This document shows positions 34,043 to 46,053 of a stretch of DNA of 64,000 nt, in pieces. A model generated the notes under the pieces. The model was not told the DNA's origin. It worked only from the letters and a program-made list of their open reading frames with translations, and did not search any database. How positions within the stretch are numbered: the stretch's first letter is position 1; every line of letters begins with the position of its first letter. The position numbers were made by a program, and so were the translations under genes. Source of the DNA: Cavenderia fasciculata (taxonomy: Eukaryota > Evosea > Eumycetozoa > Acytosteliales > Cavenderiaceae); contig NW_004457735.1 of assembly GCF_000203815.1 (NCBI RefSeq), positions 1,364,001-1,428,000 on the forward strand, given 5' to 3'.

Positions 34043-35597
34043 CGTCGTTGTAACAATATAAATATATTATATAAATAAATGTAGAGATGATAATATTTTA
34101 TATTATATCTTCTTTATCTATCTCTTAGTTGATTCTACAAATATTAATATTCCTACTGCTACTACTTTAATAAGTAATCATACAAAGTTTCAATTCTGCT
34201 GTATGCTACTACTCCCTCCCTCCTTTTTTCCGCAATAGATATATAATGCTTTGTATGTTGGTTGTTTGGTCAGGTTATTGGCATGAGTGAGTGAGTGTAT
34301 GTAGGTGGTGAATAATGTGTGGTGGTGTGATGTAAGAAAACAATGATAGCACACTACAATGAAAAATACAAATTTAATTTAAATAGAATTTAATTAATTA
34401 TTGGTTGATCGATGCATCACATCAGTGCATATATATATATATTATTAATATATGTGTTGGTTCAATTTGGTCATTAATGATCATCAGTCATTCATTCACA
34501 CTTTTATCTTGGTCGAGATTTAAGATTAAAAAGAATAAACTCTGAATAAAAGACGAATAAAATTTTAGTAAAGATTGGAGTTGGGAGAGACAAACCCCAC
34601 ACACCTACCTCTCATCATCATTATGTCCGTAAATAGAAATTAAATGATTCACGTCGGTATCTTGATAGTTCACAAGCATCATAAATATTTCTACTACAAG
34701 TTATCTATCTGTTTCATTTTCAAATTTGAATCAGTTCCCGAGGGAGTGGTGCCATGAATTTTCCTTTTTTGACAATCGGTTAATTTCATTTGCGCAAGTA
34801 AAGAGCAAAGAGGGTTAGGGAACTTTCTAAATCATCTACCATTATTAAATACCCTTTGTTCTATTCATTACTAAATAAACAAATAATAATATTAAACATT
34901 TACAACAATTTTATAAATATAAATATTTATTAATTATAACATACCTGTACAAAATCAAAACTATAAATATTAATATTCAAAATAATAATTATTTTAAATT
35001 TATCCTCATCAAAAGATATTAATTAGATCTTCACACATATATAAATATATACGACGATACATATAGTATCACTGACAACCAACAGCCAACCAAACCAAAC
35101 AATAGTAGATAATAACACCAAATTAGTGATAATTCCTTCTGTCTGTCTGTCTGTCTCTCTTTCGTTTTTTATCACACCCCCACACTCCTCCTCCTCCTCG
35201 CTTCCTCATCATTCTTTGCTTGTATTCCTAGCCATTTATTTCAAATAAATAGACAACAACCTGTACAATTGAATTTAGTAGTTCTGTTCAATTCAAGAAA
35301 ACAGACGACATTAGGAAATTAAATTTATTGGTACCTTGAAGAATTGTTTTAAATTAACAATTAACAAACTAAAAACACTATTATAATATATATATTGTAT
35401 GTTATATCATATGATTATGCAGAGTTGTTAAGGGATATACTAATATCTTCTGTTAGAGTTATACTTTTAATCATCGACACAATTAAGAGGTAGCACATTT
35501 TTTAAATTTACAGACAGGCAAACTCGATATAGCATTATATATATATAACATAATATATTAAATTTAACATCAAACCGCGAATCATTCTTTTTTAAAC
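34043..35597. other. Long divergent intergenic region (1.55 kb)
   Basis: Between the GT8 gene (-) and the PanB-PanE gene (+). It is AT-rich with TA-runs (34430-34452, 35536-35550), a CTGT repeat (35137-35154) and a CTC-rich patch at 35170-35200. I found no ORF above background and no tRNA-like sequence. Promoters of both genes should lie here. Confidence 0.5.
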
Positions 35598-38130
35598 ATG
35601 TCAAATTCACTTTCAATTCTATCATCTACCATTGTTAAACAATCACAAAAGAGTTTAATATCTAAACTCAATAATAATAATATTACATACAGGACTTCTT
35701 TTCCTTCTTCTTCTTTTTCTTCTTCCATTCATACTTCATCGACATCATTCCAAATCAAAAATAATAATAATAATTTCACAAATAATATAAGTTATATTAA
35801 TAATAATAATAATAATAAGAGTATATTTAAACTATTTAATAATAATGGAATTAATAATAATAATAATAATAGATTTTATTCAGTTCATACAACTCCAACA
35901 AATACACCAATTGAAAAAAAGACAACTATATTGGATATAAAAAAGAAATTTGAATCAAATATACCTATAACGATGGTAACTGCATACGATTATTGTAGTG
36001 CCAAAGAGGTGGATAATGCAGGTATCGATATGTTGTTGGTTGGTGATTCATTGGGAATGGTAGTATTGGGTGAAAAAGGAACATCAAATGTGACAATGGA
36101 ACAAATGATACATCATTGTAAAGCTGCCATGAAAGGTGTAAAACGAACATTTGTCGTTGGTGATTTACCATTTGGTAGTTTTGAAACGAGTACACGTGAT
36201 GCTGTTGCCAATGCATTTAGATTGATGAAAGAAGGTGGTGTGGATGCTGTAAAGTTGGAAGGTGGAAAAAAGCATGCTGCAACTATTGCTGCCATAGTCA
36301 ATGCTGGTATGCCTGTTATTGGACATATTGGATTGACACCACAATCTGTTAGTGCGTTGGGTGGATTCAGGTTGCAAGGAAAGACTTCAGAGCAAGCCAT
36401 GTCAATTTTAGAGGATGCTCTAGCTTTGCAAGAAGCTGGGTGTTCAGCGATTGTCATTGAAATGGTACCTGAAATCGTTGCAACTCAAATCACCAAACAA
36501 CTCAGTATTCCAACTATTGGCATTGGTGCTGGAAATGGAACTAGTGGACAGGTACTAGTGTACCACGATATGCTTGGGTTATACTCTGACTTTTTACCAA
36601 AGTTTTGTAAACAATATGCAACACTATCGAAAACCATTCAAGACGGTTTGAAAGAGTACAAACGCGAGACTGAACAACGTCAATTCCCAACACAAGCTCA
36701 TAGTTTTACTATGAAACAAGAAGAATCCCAAATGTTTATCGAAAAATTAAACATCCTCAACAATCACAACCAAGAAGAAAGTTCTACTGCATCAAATAAC
36801 AAACAAAACATTGATTCATTGTTTTCACATTTTTCCAATCCAAATAATATCAATCAAAGTGTAAAAGAATTGATGGAAAGAGAAAAGGCAATGGAAACAT
36901 TAACCTTTGTCAAAGACAAGAAATCAAATAATAATAATAACAACAAATCAACACCATTATTGACTTCAATCGAGCAAGCCAAGTTGAATATAGTACCAGA
37001 TAAAAAGAATAAGAAAAAGATTGCTGTTATTGGAGCTGGAGCAATGGGTAGTTTTTTTAGTGCTAAAATTGCTTCAAAAGAAATTGCTGATGTTTGGATG
37101 GTATCTGCTTGGAAGTATGTACATAAAAGGATGATACTGCTATAGACTATTTTGATATTAATATTTTTTCTTTTTTAGAGAACATGTTGAAAAAATTAAT
37201 AGGGATGGATTAACATTTTATAATTTAAAAGGAGAAAAGGAAAAGATTAAATCGATTAGAGCTACATTGGATGCTAAAGAGATTATAAAGGATGGATATC
37301 CAGATATTGTATTTGTGTTGGTCAAGAGTCCAGCAACCAAACAAGCATCTTTGACAGCTTCTACTATAGTTGCAGGTAATCCAAATGCAATCATTTTGAC
37401 ACTTCAAAATGGAGTAGGCAATCGTGAAGAGATTGAACAAACCATCACTGAAAAGGGATACAAAAATAGAGTATGGCAAGGTGTCACTAGCAATGGATGT
37501 TATGTAGTCGAACCTGGCATCGTCAGACACACTGGTTCTGGTCCAACCTACCTCGCAGCATCACCATCCATAGTTTCAAAGAGTGACTATGGAATGGAGA
37601 ATCGTCAAGATTCAAAAGAGGAAAGAGAGGCACTCGAATCATTAAAAGATATTCTCATCAATGTCGGTATTGAAAGTCAAGTATCCAACGATATCGATGC
37701 ATTGATTTGGGGTAAAGTCGTTGCCAATGCTGCCATTAACCCATTGTCTGCTGTTTTGGGTGTTCAAAATGGATACTTGATCAACAATGAGTATCCAAAG
37801 TCATTGATGAAAAAGATTGTTGGCGAAGGCATGGAAGTGTGCAGAGCCAAGGGTATCAAGTTGCCCTATGGAGATGACACTGAGCAAGGATTCAAGTATG
37901 TCACTGATATTGCCCAACGTACCTCCTCCAACTACTCTAGTATGCTAGTCGACGTTATCCGTGGCCAACCAACAGAAATTAAATCAATCAATGGTGTGAT
38001 TGTAAAGGAAGGTGAACGACTCGATGTCAATGTATCATACAACAAAATGATAATGGAAATGGTTCTCAACCGTCATCCATCTCTCTCTTCTTCTTCTTCT
38101 TCTAGATCCAAATCTGTTCAACATCTTTAA
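35598..38130 (+). CDS. PanB-PanE fusion: ketopantoate hydroxymethyltransferase + ketopantoate reductase, 822 aa
   Basis: Exons 35598-37114 and 37179-38130. An Asn/Ser-rich N-terminus with R-F-Y-S near residue 92 looks like a mitochondrial presequence. PanB spans about 108-375: I-T-M-V-T-A-Y-D-Y, V-G-D-S-L-G-M-V-V-L-G, G-D-L-P-F-G-S-F-E, V-K-L-E-G-G, V-I-G-H-I-G-L-T-P-Q, catalytic-region I-E-M-V-P-E-I-V and I-G-I-G-A-G. After a linker, PanE spans about 472-805: I-A-V-I-G-A-G-A-M-G-S-F-F (NADPH-binding), V-K-S, L-Q-N-G-V-G-N-R-E-E-I, W-G-K-V-V-A-N-A-A-I-N-P-L-S-A, and G-E-I-K-S-I-N-G-like sequence near the end. The enzymes do two consecutive steps from ketoisovalerate to pantoate in vitamin B5/CoA synthesis. 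The intron lies within the PanE part, and the open frame joins both halves without a break, so the fusion is real in this assembly. Confidence 0.92.
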
Positions 38131-38228
38131 AATAATTTAATAAATACCATACAATGCATGTACATTTCATTTTCTACAAATTATTAGTCAATCAACGAAT
38201 AATAATAATATTTGGTGGTTGTGTATTT

Positions 38229-39127
38229 CTAATTATTATTATTGGACTCTACACTACTAGTAGAAGAAGTATTGCTATTGTATCTTAACATAATAGCAAT
38301 AAATGCTATAAAGATGGTTATAAATACCAAGCTAAAAAAAAGTGTTTTGTTGTCTGATTCTTGTGTTTGTTGTTGGTTGTTAGTTGTCTTTACAATTTTT
38401 GATGATGATGATGAAGAGGATGAAGAAGAGGATGATAAATTAGAGGAGGAAGAGGTAGATTGTTTCTTTTGTTTTTTATATTCTTTAATGATTTCTGGAA
38501 ATAGAGTTTTAAATGTTTGGTTCTTGTAATTAAATGCCATTGAATTGGTTGCGTATTGTTTTCTAACTCTACTCGACGCTGTAATAGATCCAATACCATT
38601 ATCCTCTTCGTTCATGAACGATATGATACCTAAACAGATTGATGATACACTCCAACTTGGCTTCCATGATTCTAGAGGAGAGAGAGATTTCATGTGTCAA
38701 GTTAATAATAATAACAACAAATACATAATCTCAAACATACCTGGATGAAATGATGACATTGTTGTACAAATACGTGTATTACATTCAAATCGACCAGAAG
38801 GTGTAGTCATTAATATAGCTATATAATGAAAGAAGCAAGTTGATTAGAACAGAGTAGACTAGAATAGACTAGAATAGCTAATGGTTATCTTTGTGACAAT
38901 CAAATCTTACATGGTGGCTTCATTGGATATTCAGGTGGAAAGATGAGTTGACCATGATAAACACCTCCTTCATAGTCTGTCCCTATGCTACCATACAAAA
39001 CAAAGTTCCACTCCAAGATGTTTGAAGTAAGAGGTTTGGCTACAAACTCTTTTTCATTTGCCTTTTGTAGTCCTAGATACTCTTTATTCAATCGATTGAT
39101 GCATACACTATACTTCCCCGTTGCCAT
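38229..39127 (-). CDS. UBE2J-type ubiquitin-conjugating enzyme, tail-anchored, 245 aa
   Basis: Exons 38911-39127, 38741-38818 and 38229-38671. The UBC fold runs from N-R-L-N-K-E-Y through [10 protein letters not shown]. The active-site Cys lies in [13 protein letters not shown], followed by [11 protein letters not shown]. This order, with the H-P-E in place of the usual H-P-N site, marks the UBC6/UBE2J group. A Ser/Lys-rich linker leads to a C-terminal membrane segment ([18 protein letters not shown]). Family members sit on the ER membrane and ubiquitinate ERAD substrates. The last residues after the anchor are short and polar, as expected for a tail-anchored protein. Confidence 0.92.
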
Positions 39128-39370
39128 AATACTAATACTATATTAACAAATTAGAGACTAATTGACTAAGAATGAAAAAGATCTTTGATATTCAAAACTA
39201 AATTAAAATAATAATAAGAAACTTCTTCTTTGTCGGTTTTGATTCTTTGCAAAGCTGTCTCACAAATTAAAGAGATTTTTTTTTTAGTTTAATTTATTTA
39301 TTTATTACTTTTTTGTACATTTAAATATTATACATATATATATATATAACATCATATTGATAATCAATCA

Positions 39371-40505
39371 ATGATGAATAACAATTATAGTGATAGTGAT
39401 GAAGATCTAAATCAATTACAGATAAAACAATTTACAGAGATTGTAGTTGAAGTAAAACATGTATCAAAACGTATGTAACATAACACATACACAAACATAC
39501 ATGTGTGTAGTAATATCTATCTTTGATCATAACTAAATCAATATTCAAATCAATATCAATTAATTCTTCTTATTAGATTATAAGATTGCTGGTAGAGAAG
39601 ATACAGTTAAAGCGTTAAATGATATTCATCTATCGACAGACTCTGAACTATTACCAATTAGAAGAGGTGAATTTGTAATGTTGAGAGGTCCTTCTGGAGG
39701 AGGTAAAACATCTTTATTGAATCTATTGGGAACCATTGACAGAGTGACTGAAGGTGTCATTGAATTATTCTCAAATCCCATTACCGTGGACAGCAAGGAT
39801 GAATATTTGGCAAAGCTTCGTCTGGAAAAGATTGGCTTTGTCTTTCAAACATTCAATCTTTTGGCAACCATGTCTGCCTTTGAAAATGTAGAATTACCAA
39901 TGATTATCCTTGGAAAATTAAATCAAAAAGAAAGAAAGAAAAGAGCTATCGAATTATTAACTTGTAAGTGAGATAGATATAATATATATATTATTGATTG
40001 ATTGATTGATAGGTTAAACCATAATTAATTAAAATTTTGTATTTGTTTTGTTTTAAGTGGTTGGATTACAAGATAGATTAGATCATTTACCATCAGAATT
40101 ATCAGGTGGTGAACAACAAAGAGTAACAATAGCAAGAGCATTGGCAAATGAACCAGAGATTTTATTGTTGGTATGTGTATTTTCTAAAAAAAAGAAAGAA
40201 AAAATATATATATTAAATTATTAATTCCTTCTTTTATTTCCTTTTAGGACGAACCAACAGGAGATTTGGACTCTGCCAATACAGTAGAAGTGATGGATTT
40301 ACTCTTGGATCTAAATTTAAAGTTAAAAACCACTTGTATTATGGTTACTCACAATCCAGACATTGAATGTTATGCAGACAGAATTCTATATCTTTCAGAT
40401 GGTGTTTTTGAAAAGCAAGTTATCAATACCGAACAAACTAAATTGGATTACGACAAATATATTGCCTACTTGAATTCAATACAACATGGTGCTGGTGGTC
40501 ATTAA
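39371..40505 (+). CDS. ABC transporter ATPase, ABC-H family type, 285 aa
   Basis: Exons 39371-39470, 39577-39963, 40058-40170 and 40248-40505. A single nucleotide-binding domain with Walker [11 protein letters not shown]-loop F-V-F-Q-T-F-N-L-L, signature L-S-G-G-E-Q-Q-R-V, Walker [13 protein letters not shown] and the switch His in M-V-T-H-N-P. There is no membrane domain. It resembles bacterial LolD/MacB-type ATPases, as do the dictyostelid ABC-H proteins, so a separate permease partner is expected but not seen nearby. What it moves is unknown. The N-terminus is acidic and short. Confidence 0.88.
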
Positions 40506-41482
40506 TTATTTAAATAATTAAATTAAATAAATAGTAATATTACAAATAACAAATGATGATGGTACGTACCAAATTATTCCACGATTTATTATTTAAATTA
40601 ATAATAATAATAATTAATAATAATAATAATAATCGATTCCTCTTAAGCCGATTCAATCGATTGATTTTTCGAGCTATGAAACGAAGACTAGTGGAGTGAA
40701 GTGATCCAAAGGTAATTATTTATATTTTTTACCGTCACTTCACTCCTGAAAAATCATTTTTTGAAACAAAAAAAAACTAAAATTATCTCTTTTTTTATTT
40801 GAATAAATATTAAATATTATTTATTTAATTTCTTTGTTGTTTTGATTCTCCTTTATCTTATTCTATAGAATGACTACTTTTAAAGTTATTGTTATTTCCA
40901 TCATCTCTCTCAAACTTTTTCTAAAATAACAAATGTACAATAAAATGTAAGTTCTATCTCTCTCATCTTCTTCACCATTGTTTTTGTTGTTGTTCTTGTA
41001 GTTGTTGTTATATTTGTAGTAAAAAGGAGATGAAAAAGATATGTTCCGACCACACCCACACCCCCTATCTCTCTCTCTCACATACAGATAGACAGGACAC
41101 ACATGGAAACAATAATCCGTGTGGTAAATTGAAACTGCATAATTTTCCATTCAAATTTCCATTACCATTCAGATTGTATGGAAGGTATTGAAATTTATAA
41201 ATGCATTGCTGCAAACTTGGTTGACATTTCATTCATTCATTCATTCATTCATTTAATATCGAGGTTAAACAAAAACCCTATTTTATCATAATTAAAAGAT
41301 ATCCATCCTATTCTATCCTATCCTATATATATTTATATATATTAACAGTAGTGACTCTGAATATTATATTTCTGCATTGGAATGATTTTAACAGTAGGAT
41401 TACTAGTCAAAGAGTCAAGAGTTAAAAAAAAAGGATACTAAATTAAATACAACCAATCAATATCAAGTGATAGATCGAAAAC
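40506..41482. other. Intergenic with compound hairpin, before permease 2
   Basis: About 980 bases. It contains an AAT-rich run, a nested inverted repeat (40662-40756), a GA/CT-rich patch near 41060-41090, an ATTC tetranucleotide run (41230-41252) and the promoter of the next gene. No protein gene recognised. Confidence 0.55.
40662..40756. repeat. Nested inverted repeat (three stems)
   Basis: Outer arms TGATTTTTC (40662-40670) and GAAAAATCA (40748-40756); middle arms GGAGTGAAGTGA (40693-40704) and TCACTTCACTCC (40735-40746); inner arms GGTAA (40711-40715) and TTACC (40729-40733). All arms are perfect complements. A 22-base unpaired stretch sits between outer and middle arms on the 5' side, against one base on the 3' side. 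It could be a small structured RNA, a 3'-end signal or a remnant of a foldback element. Confidence 0.8.
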
Positions 41483-43357
41483 ATGTCAAAAAATTCACCT
41501 TTACTTGGAGGTCATGGTCCTAGTTCATATGTCAATCCATCATCATCAGATCCATCTATTTATTACCAAACTAACAGTAACTATCAAAATAATAGTAATA
41601 ATATATACAACAACAACAACAATAACAACAATAGTATAGTCAATTCCCAGCCTATACTTGGTAGTAGCGATGATATAGTTATTGAATCCATCCCAAGGTC
41701 TCGAAAATTCACTCCTGTTAATTCTTTCTGGAATACTGTAAAAGGTAACAATCGCGATGATATAGTTATAGATCAAGGTCTCGAAAATTCATTCTAAACA
41801 AACATTCTCTTTTTTACTTTAAAGGTTTTGCTGGGGCAGGTAGTTTTGCATTACCGTATGTAGGAGTAGTAGTAATCATCAATCGAGTCTCTGTTTCTAC
41901 TTGAGGCCTGATATATGATCTATTTTTCAAACAAAACATCATTATTCTAATACCTATTTTATTTATTTATTTATTTAGATGGGCAATGTCAAATGCAGGA
42001 GTTTTTATAGGATCTATAGGATTAATATTAATAGCATTGTTATCAAATTATACAATGACCATTCTATTAAAATGTAATAGTAAACTAGCTGATGAACAGC
42101 TTGGCACAGAACGAGCACCACCGTCATACGCCGATCTTGGTCGGAGAGCTTATGGTAGAGTAGGTGAATTGATTGTATGTTTTGTCAATCTATCAGTTAC
42201 CATGAGTATCAGTGTGGCATTCCTTATTTTAATTGGTTCCAATTTTGGAATGTTGACTGGTCTAAGTCCATCCTACACCATTTGGATTTGTGTCCCTATA
42301 GTTGCATCTTTATCAACTTTAACAAATATGTATGATCCTCCTCCTACTACTACTAAAATAATAAAAGAAGTAGAAGAAAGAAAGAATTATTATTATTTCC
42401 CTTTTGATGGTCTATGTTCGAATACTTAATTAATTAATTATTCTTTTATCTCTTCTCTTCTCTTCTCTCTCTATTCTACCCTTTCTTTTCCTTTCTAATC
42501 TATTCTATATTCTAATCTATAATTATAGGAAATATTTAGGATTTACAAGTATATTTGGAGCATTGGCATTAATTATGGCAATGGTGACGGTGATTGCATA
42601 TGGTATAAAAGATTATCCAATACATAGTTTATCAGAATACGAGGTTGATTATAGCAAGATACCTCTATGGTTTGGTGTAGCATCCTATTTCTTTTGTAAT
42701 CATATCGTTGTCGTCCCGATCAGTCACGATTCAGGCGACTGTCACAAATACCCGCGTATATTGGATGCAGCAATGGTATTCATTACCATCATTAATGTAT
42801 TATTTGCAGTGTTGGGATATCTCTATTTTAATTTCGCCATTGTCAATGGTGTTGTTGGAGTACCATCAAACATTGTCGAAGCATTACCCGACGGCACATT
42901 TGCCAACTTGGTGCGTATGTGTGTTGTATTCGAGTTGGTTTGCTCCTTTCCAATTGTATTTGTAGCAGGAATCAATGTAGTTGATTCGTCAATCGATATC
43001 TTTCACCGACACTTTACAGCATTCCCAAACAACGATGTACTACGTGCCAATGGATCTCTAAAGTTCTTTAGTCGTAACTGGAAATATTATATCTTTCGTT
43101 TTACACTTGTCTGTGTGTTGGCCGCGATCGCCTCAACCATCAAGACGTTTGGTAGTTACATGTCACTTATTGGATCGTTGATGCTTAGTACAACGGGATT
43201 TGTTCTACCACCTCTCATCTATATGCGATTCTTTGAGCAATCGCTTCGTTCCAAAATCCTTCATTATGCAATCGTCCTATTTGGTATTGCAGCTACAGGT
43301 CTAGGTACCTACCAATCTATCATGTCTTTAATTCATCCTGTAAAGAGTGATGATTAA
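41483..43357 (+). CDS. Amino-acid permease (AAAP family), paralog 2, 490 aa
   Basis: Exons 41483-41744, 41825-41855 (31 nt), 41979-42329 and 42529-43357. The N-terminus is Asn/Ser-rich with several S/D-rich turns. The permease core starts G-F-A-G-A-G-S-F-A-L-P-W-A-M-S-N-A-G and keeps the same membrane pattern as the other two copies, ending F-G-I-A-A-T-G-L-G-T-Y-Q-S-I. Coding sequence is the most diverged of the three. Its first intron (41745-41824) has an AAG acceptor, lies nine bases away from the comparable intron of paralog 1, and resembles the upstream exon. Its second intron is almost the same as that of paralog 1. Substrate unknown. Confidence 0.9.
41667..41826 (+). repeat. Exon/intron tandem duplication in permease 2
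   Basis: Copy 1 (41667-41746) is coding; copy 2 (41754-41826) fills the first intron. Both share GCGATGATATAGTTAT, then CAAGGTCTCGAAAATTCA, then a diverged pyrimidine-rich stretch ending in AAAGGT. Copy 2 lacks seven bases between the two identical blocks. The AAAGGT at each copy's end supplies the donor (41745) and the acceptor (41824). Confidence 0.85.
41882..41939 (+). repeat. 58-base intron block identical to 27812-27869
   Basis: Second intron of permease paralog 2; same block, same place and same strand as in paralog 1. Only a 3-base insertion separates the rest of the intron and the start of the next exon from paralog 1. Confidence 0.95.
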
Positions 43358-43516
43358 ACAGAAAAATAAATAAATTCTATTATAGATAGATAGATAGATA
43401 GATAACCATCTTCATATATATCGTTTATAATTATTGTTATTGTTTCTATTAAAATGGTTGAAAGTAAGTAACATATCAAAAACTATGTTAGATGACTTGA
43501 CATACTATTGTTTAAA

Positions 43517-43765
43517 TTAGTTTCTTCTCATGTTTGACTTTGTACCATTGATTCTACGTCTGTGCTTCTTGAGTGTCTTTCTTGATGTCTTGTTCATAAC
43601 AGTCTCCATTGATGTATCTTGTTCGTTGTTGAAATCGATTGGTTTAGAAGAGGAGAGGAATGATGATGAAGCAGTAACAGCTGATGATCTAAAGGTAGTT
43701 GAAGCAACAGAAGCAGATACGTTTCTGATAACTACACTTTGTAAGAACTTGTTGATCATTGACAT
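43517..43765 (-). CDS. Small basic protein, probably mitochondrial, 82 aa
   Basis: The ATG at 43765 (M-S-M-I-N-K-F-L-Q-S-V-V-I-R-N-V) gives an amphipathic, Arg/Ser-containing N-terminus like a mitochondrial presequence. A short acidic middle follows, then a very basic C-terminus: M-N-K-T-S-R-K-T-L-K-K-H-R-R-R-I-N-G. Such an end is common in small mitochondrial ribosomal or RNA-binding proteins, but I cannot assign the family. The frame is open further upstream (43876), where it has little protein-like character. It is divergent with the SET-domain gene. Confidence 0.6.
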   Translation of the reverse strand: MSMINKFLQSVVIRNVSASVASTTFRSSAVTASSSFLSSSKPIDFNNEQDTSMETVMNKTSRKTLKKHRRRINGTKSNMRRN

Positions 43766-43975
43766 TGTTGATAGATATATAAATATATAATAAAGATGTA
43801 AATCAACTATAGTTGAATGATGATCGCAATGAATGAATGAATGAATCTTACTCAGAAAAAAAATTTTAATAATCAATTTAAAAAAAGACGAACGACGTGC
43901 ATTTTAGTAGTAGTTACTTACTATACTATCTTTTAAAGTAGATAATATAATACATATATAGATAGATATACGATT

Positions 43976-46053
43976 ATGTTAAATCGACCATTACACAAAT
44001 TTATAACCAATGGTTTAAATATAGTTAATAGTAGAAATGTAATCACCACAACTACATGCATTCAAAATAATAATAATAACAAATACTATTATTCAACAAA
44101 GAATAGTAGTAAGAATAATAATAAGGATAAAGATAGTTCTTCTTCTTCTTCTTCTCCTACAGGAGAATTGGTTGATAAAAGAGCAATTATTACAAATAGA
44201 TTAAATGCAGACAAGAAAGGAGATGGATTGTCACAAGAGATGGTTGATGAGATCTATCGTCAGAATCAACCAAAGGACAAGAGCCATTTACCTCTCTTTG
44301 ATATGAGTAGAGTCGCAGTTAATAGATACTTGGAGGAAGCCTATTCAAAGGCTGCTGAAGAATACGAAAAAGGTGAATATCAACAAGCTTTGGAGAGATA
44401 CTTTTGGATCATCAACAAGGTTCCATATGAATCAGCTGCCTATCTTCAACGTGCTGTTGTCTATGAAACTATTCATTCATATGAAGAAGCAATTCAAGAT
44501 TGTGACAAGGTTATCTCCATGTCCAACTCTTCTGATCAAATTGCAGAGTATGTAGTATGATAAACCAACCAACCAATTGAAATATTATACTAACTTGTTC
44601 ATTAATTTGTAGGGCATATATGTTAAAAGGTCATAGTTTAATGGGTAGAACAAAGTTTAGTGAAGCTGCAACTGCATTCAAGGATAGTTTGATGTATGTT
44701 GAAAATGAAGAGGTTATGGAGTTGATGAAGAAAGCATTGTCATTGGTTGATCCAGATCAAATCATGGTACCAAGATTCGAAGATGTATGTAATGACAGAC
44801 AGACAAACAAACAAACAAACAAATACTAATAGTATTGTTCTATTTTTTTTTTTTAGGATTATCAATTTTTTTCATTATTATCACAAGAGATGGATGGAAA
44901 TGCATTGATAAAGAATTCAAAGTTACATGGACGTGGATTGTTTGCTACAAGAGACTTTGATGCAGAAGAGTTGGTGTTTGAGACGAGATCGTTGTTTTCA
45001 ATCTCGGACAAGGCCGATACCAAGGAAATGGTTGAACACGATTCTGAACATTGTCACAATTGTCAGATCAACTTTAGAGCAGTTGCATTTGAGCACGAAC
45101 AGGTGATTGAGAGATCAAGAGAGTATAAGCGATTGGTAGAGACTGTTTCCAACATGACTAGATTGCCTGTTGGTCGTATCGAGCCTGTCGAATGTCCAGA
45201 TTGCAAACGTGTGCATTACTGCTCGACAGATTGTCAACAAGATAATCACGAATCACACGTACATATTTGCGAGAGGGATATTGTTGTGCGTAAATTAACC
45301 GATCAATTAAAGGTAGAGATCTCGGCCATCAGTGACGCTACCGAACGTCTCTGCTACACTTTGATGTACCGTTTGTTTGCTCACCAGTCTCCCAATGGAG
45401 ACCAAAGCAAAATCATCAGAACCTTGGAATTGGATCATTTGGTCAAGAGATTGGCATACGCACAACCAAGTTCATTCCAAACACAACCACAACCACAAAC
45501 TCAAACCACCAATGAAAAAGAGACAACTACCAAGTTTTTGGCACCATCAGCTTTGGCAGCTCAACGAGTCCTATCTAAAAAAGATCAAAAGGTTTACAAG
45601 ATTGTAAAGGATATCTTTAGTTCGAGACATATTACAGAGGAATTGTTTTATCGTATCAAATCGATTATACAACTCAATATGATGTGTTTCTTTACGAGCA
45701 GGGTTGAAGTACAATGCACACCATCACCAATGGACGAGTTGGGATACAATTTTGATTTTGTAGATGTGCCCGACAAGTCACTTGCCGGTCTTCCAGTACA
45801 TATCTCCTTTATGAACCATTCCTGTTCACCAAACGTTGTCATTTCATCGCCAATCATCAACGACAAACAAATCCGTATCATTACCACTCGTCCTATCCGA
45901 CGAGGTGACGAAATATTAATCAGCTACATTGAAGGTGAAAAACTAACAACCGAACACAGAAGACAATCACTCAATGAATCATTTGGTTTTGTCTGTCAAT
46001 GTCCAATGTGTAAATCAAATCAAACAATACCATTATTAAGAAAGATTGAATAA
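43976..46053 (+). CDS. TPR-MYND-SET domain protein with possible mitochondrial presequence, 646 aa
   Basis: Exons 43976-44547, 44613-44784 and 44857-46053. The N-terminus (M-L-N-R-P-L-H-K-F-I, later K-Y-Y-Y-S-T-K) resembles a mitochondrial presequence. TPR-like helices follow (about 120-260: A-E-E-Y-E-K-G-E-Y-Q-Q-A-L-E-R-Y, then A-Y-L-Q-R-A-V-V-Y). The SET domain starts at S-K-L-H-G-R-G-L-F-A-T, is split by a MYND zinc finger (C-x-x-C, C-P-D-C, Y-C-S-T-D-C, H-x3-H-x2-C), and resumes with I-S-F-M-N-H-S-C-S-P-N-V, R-G-D-E-I-L-I-S-Y and the post-SET C-Q-C-P-M-C. All residues expected for lysine methyltransferase activity seem to be there. SMYD-like proteins methylate histones or other proteins; the substrate is unknown. 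The joining of TPR and SET-MYND in this order is like SMYD4. Confidence 0.87.
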
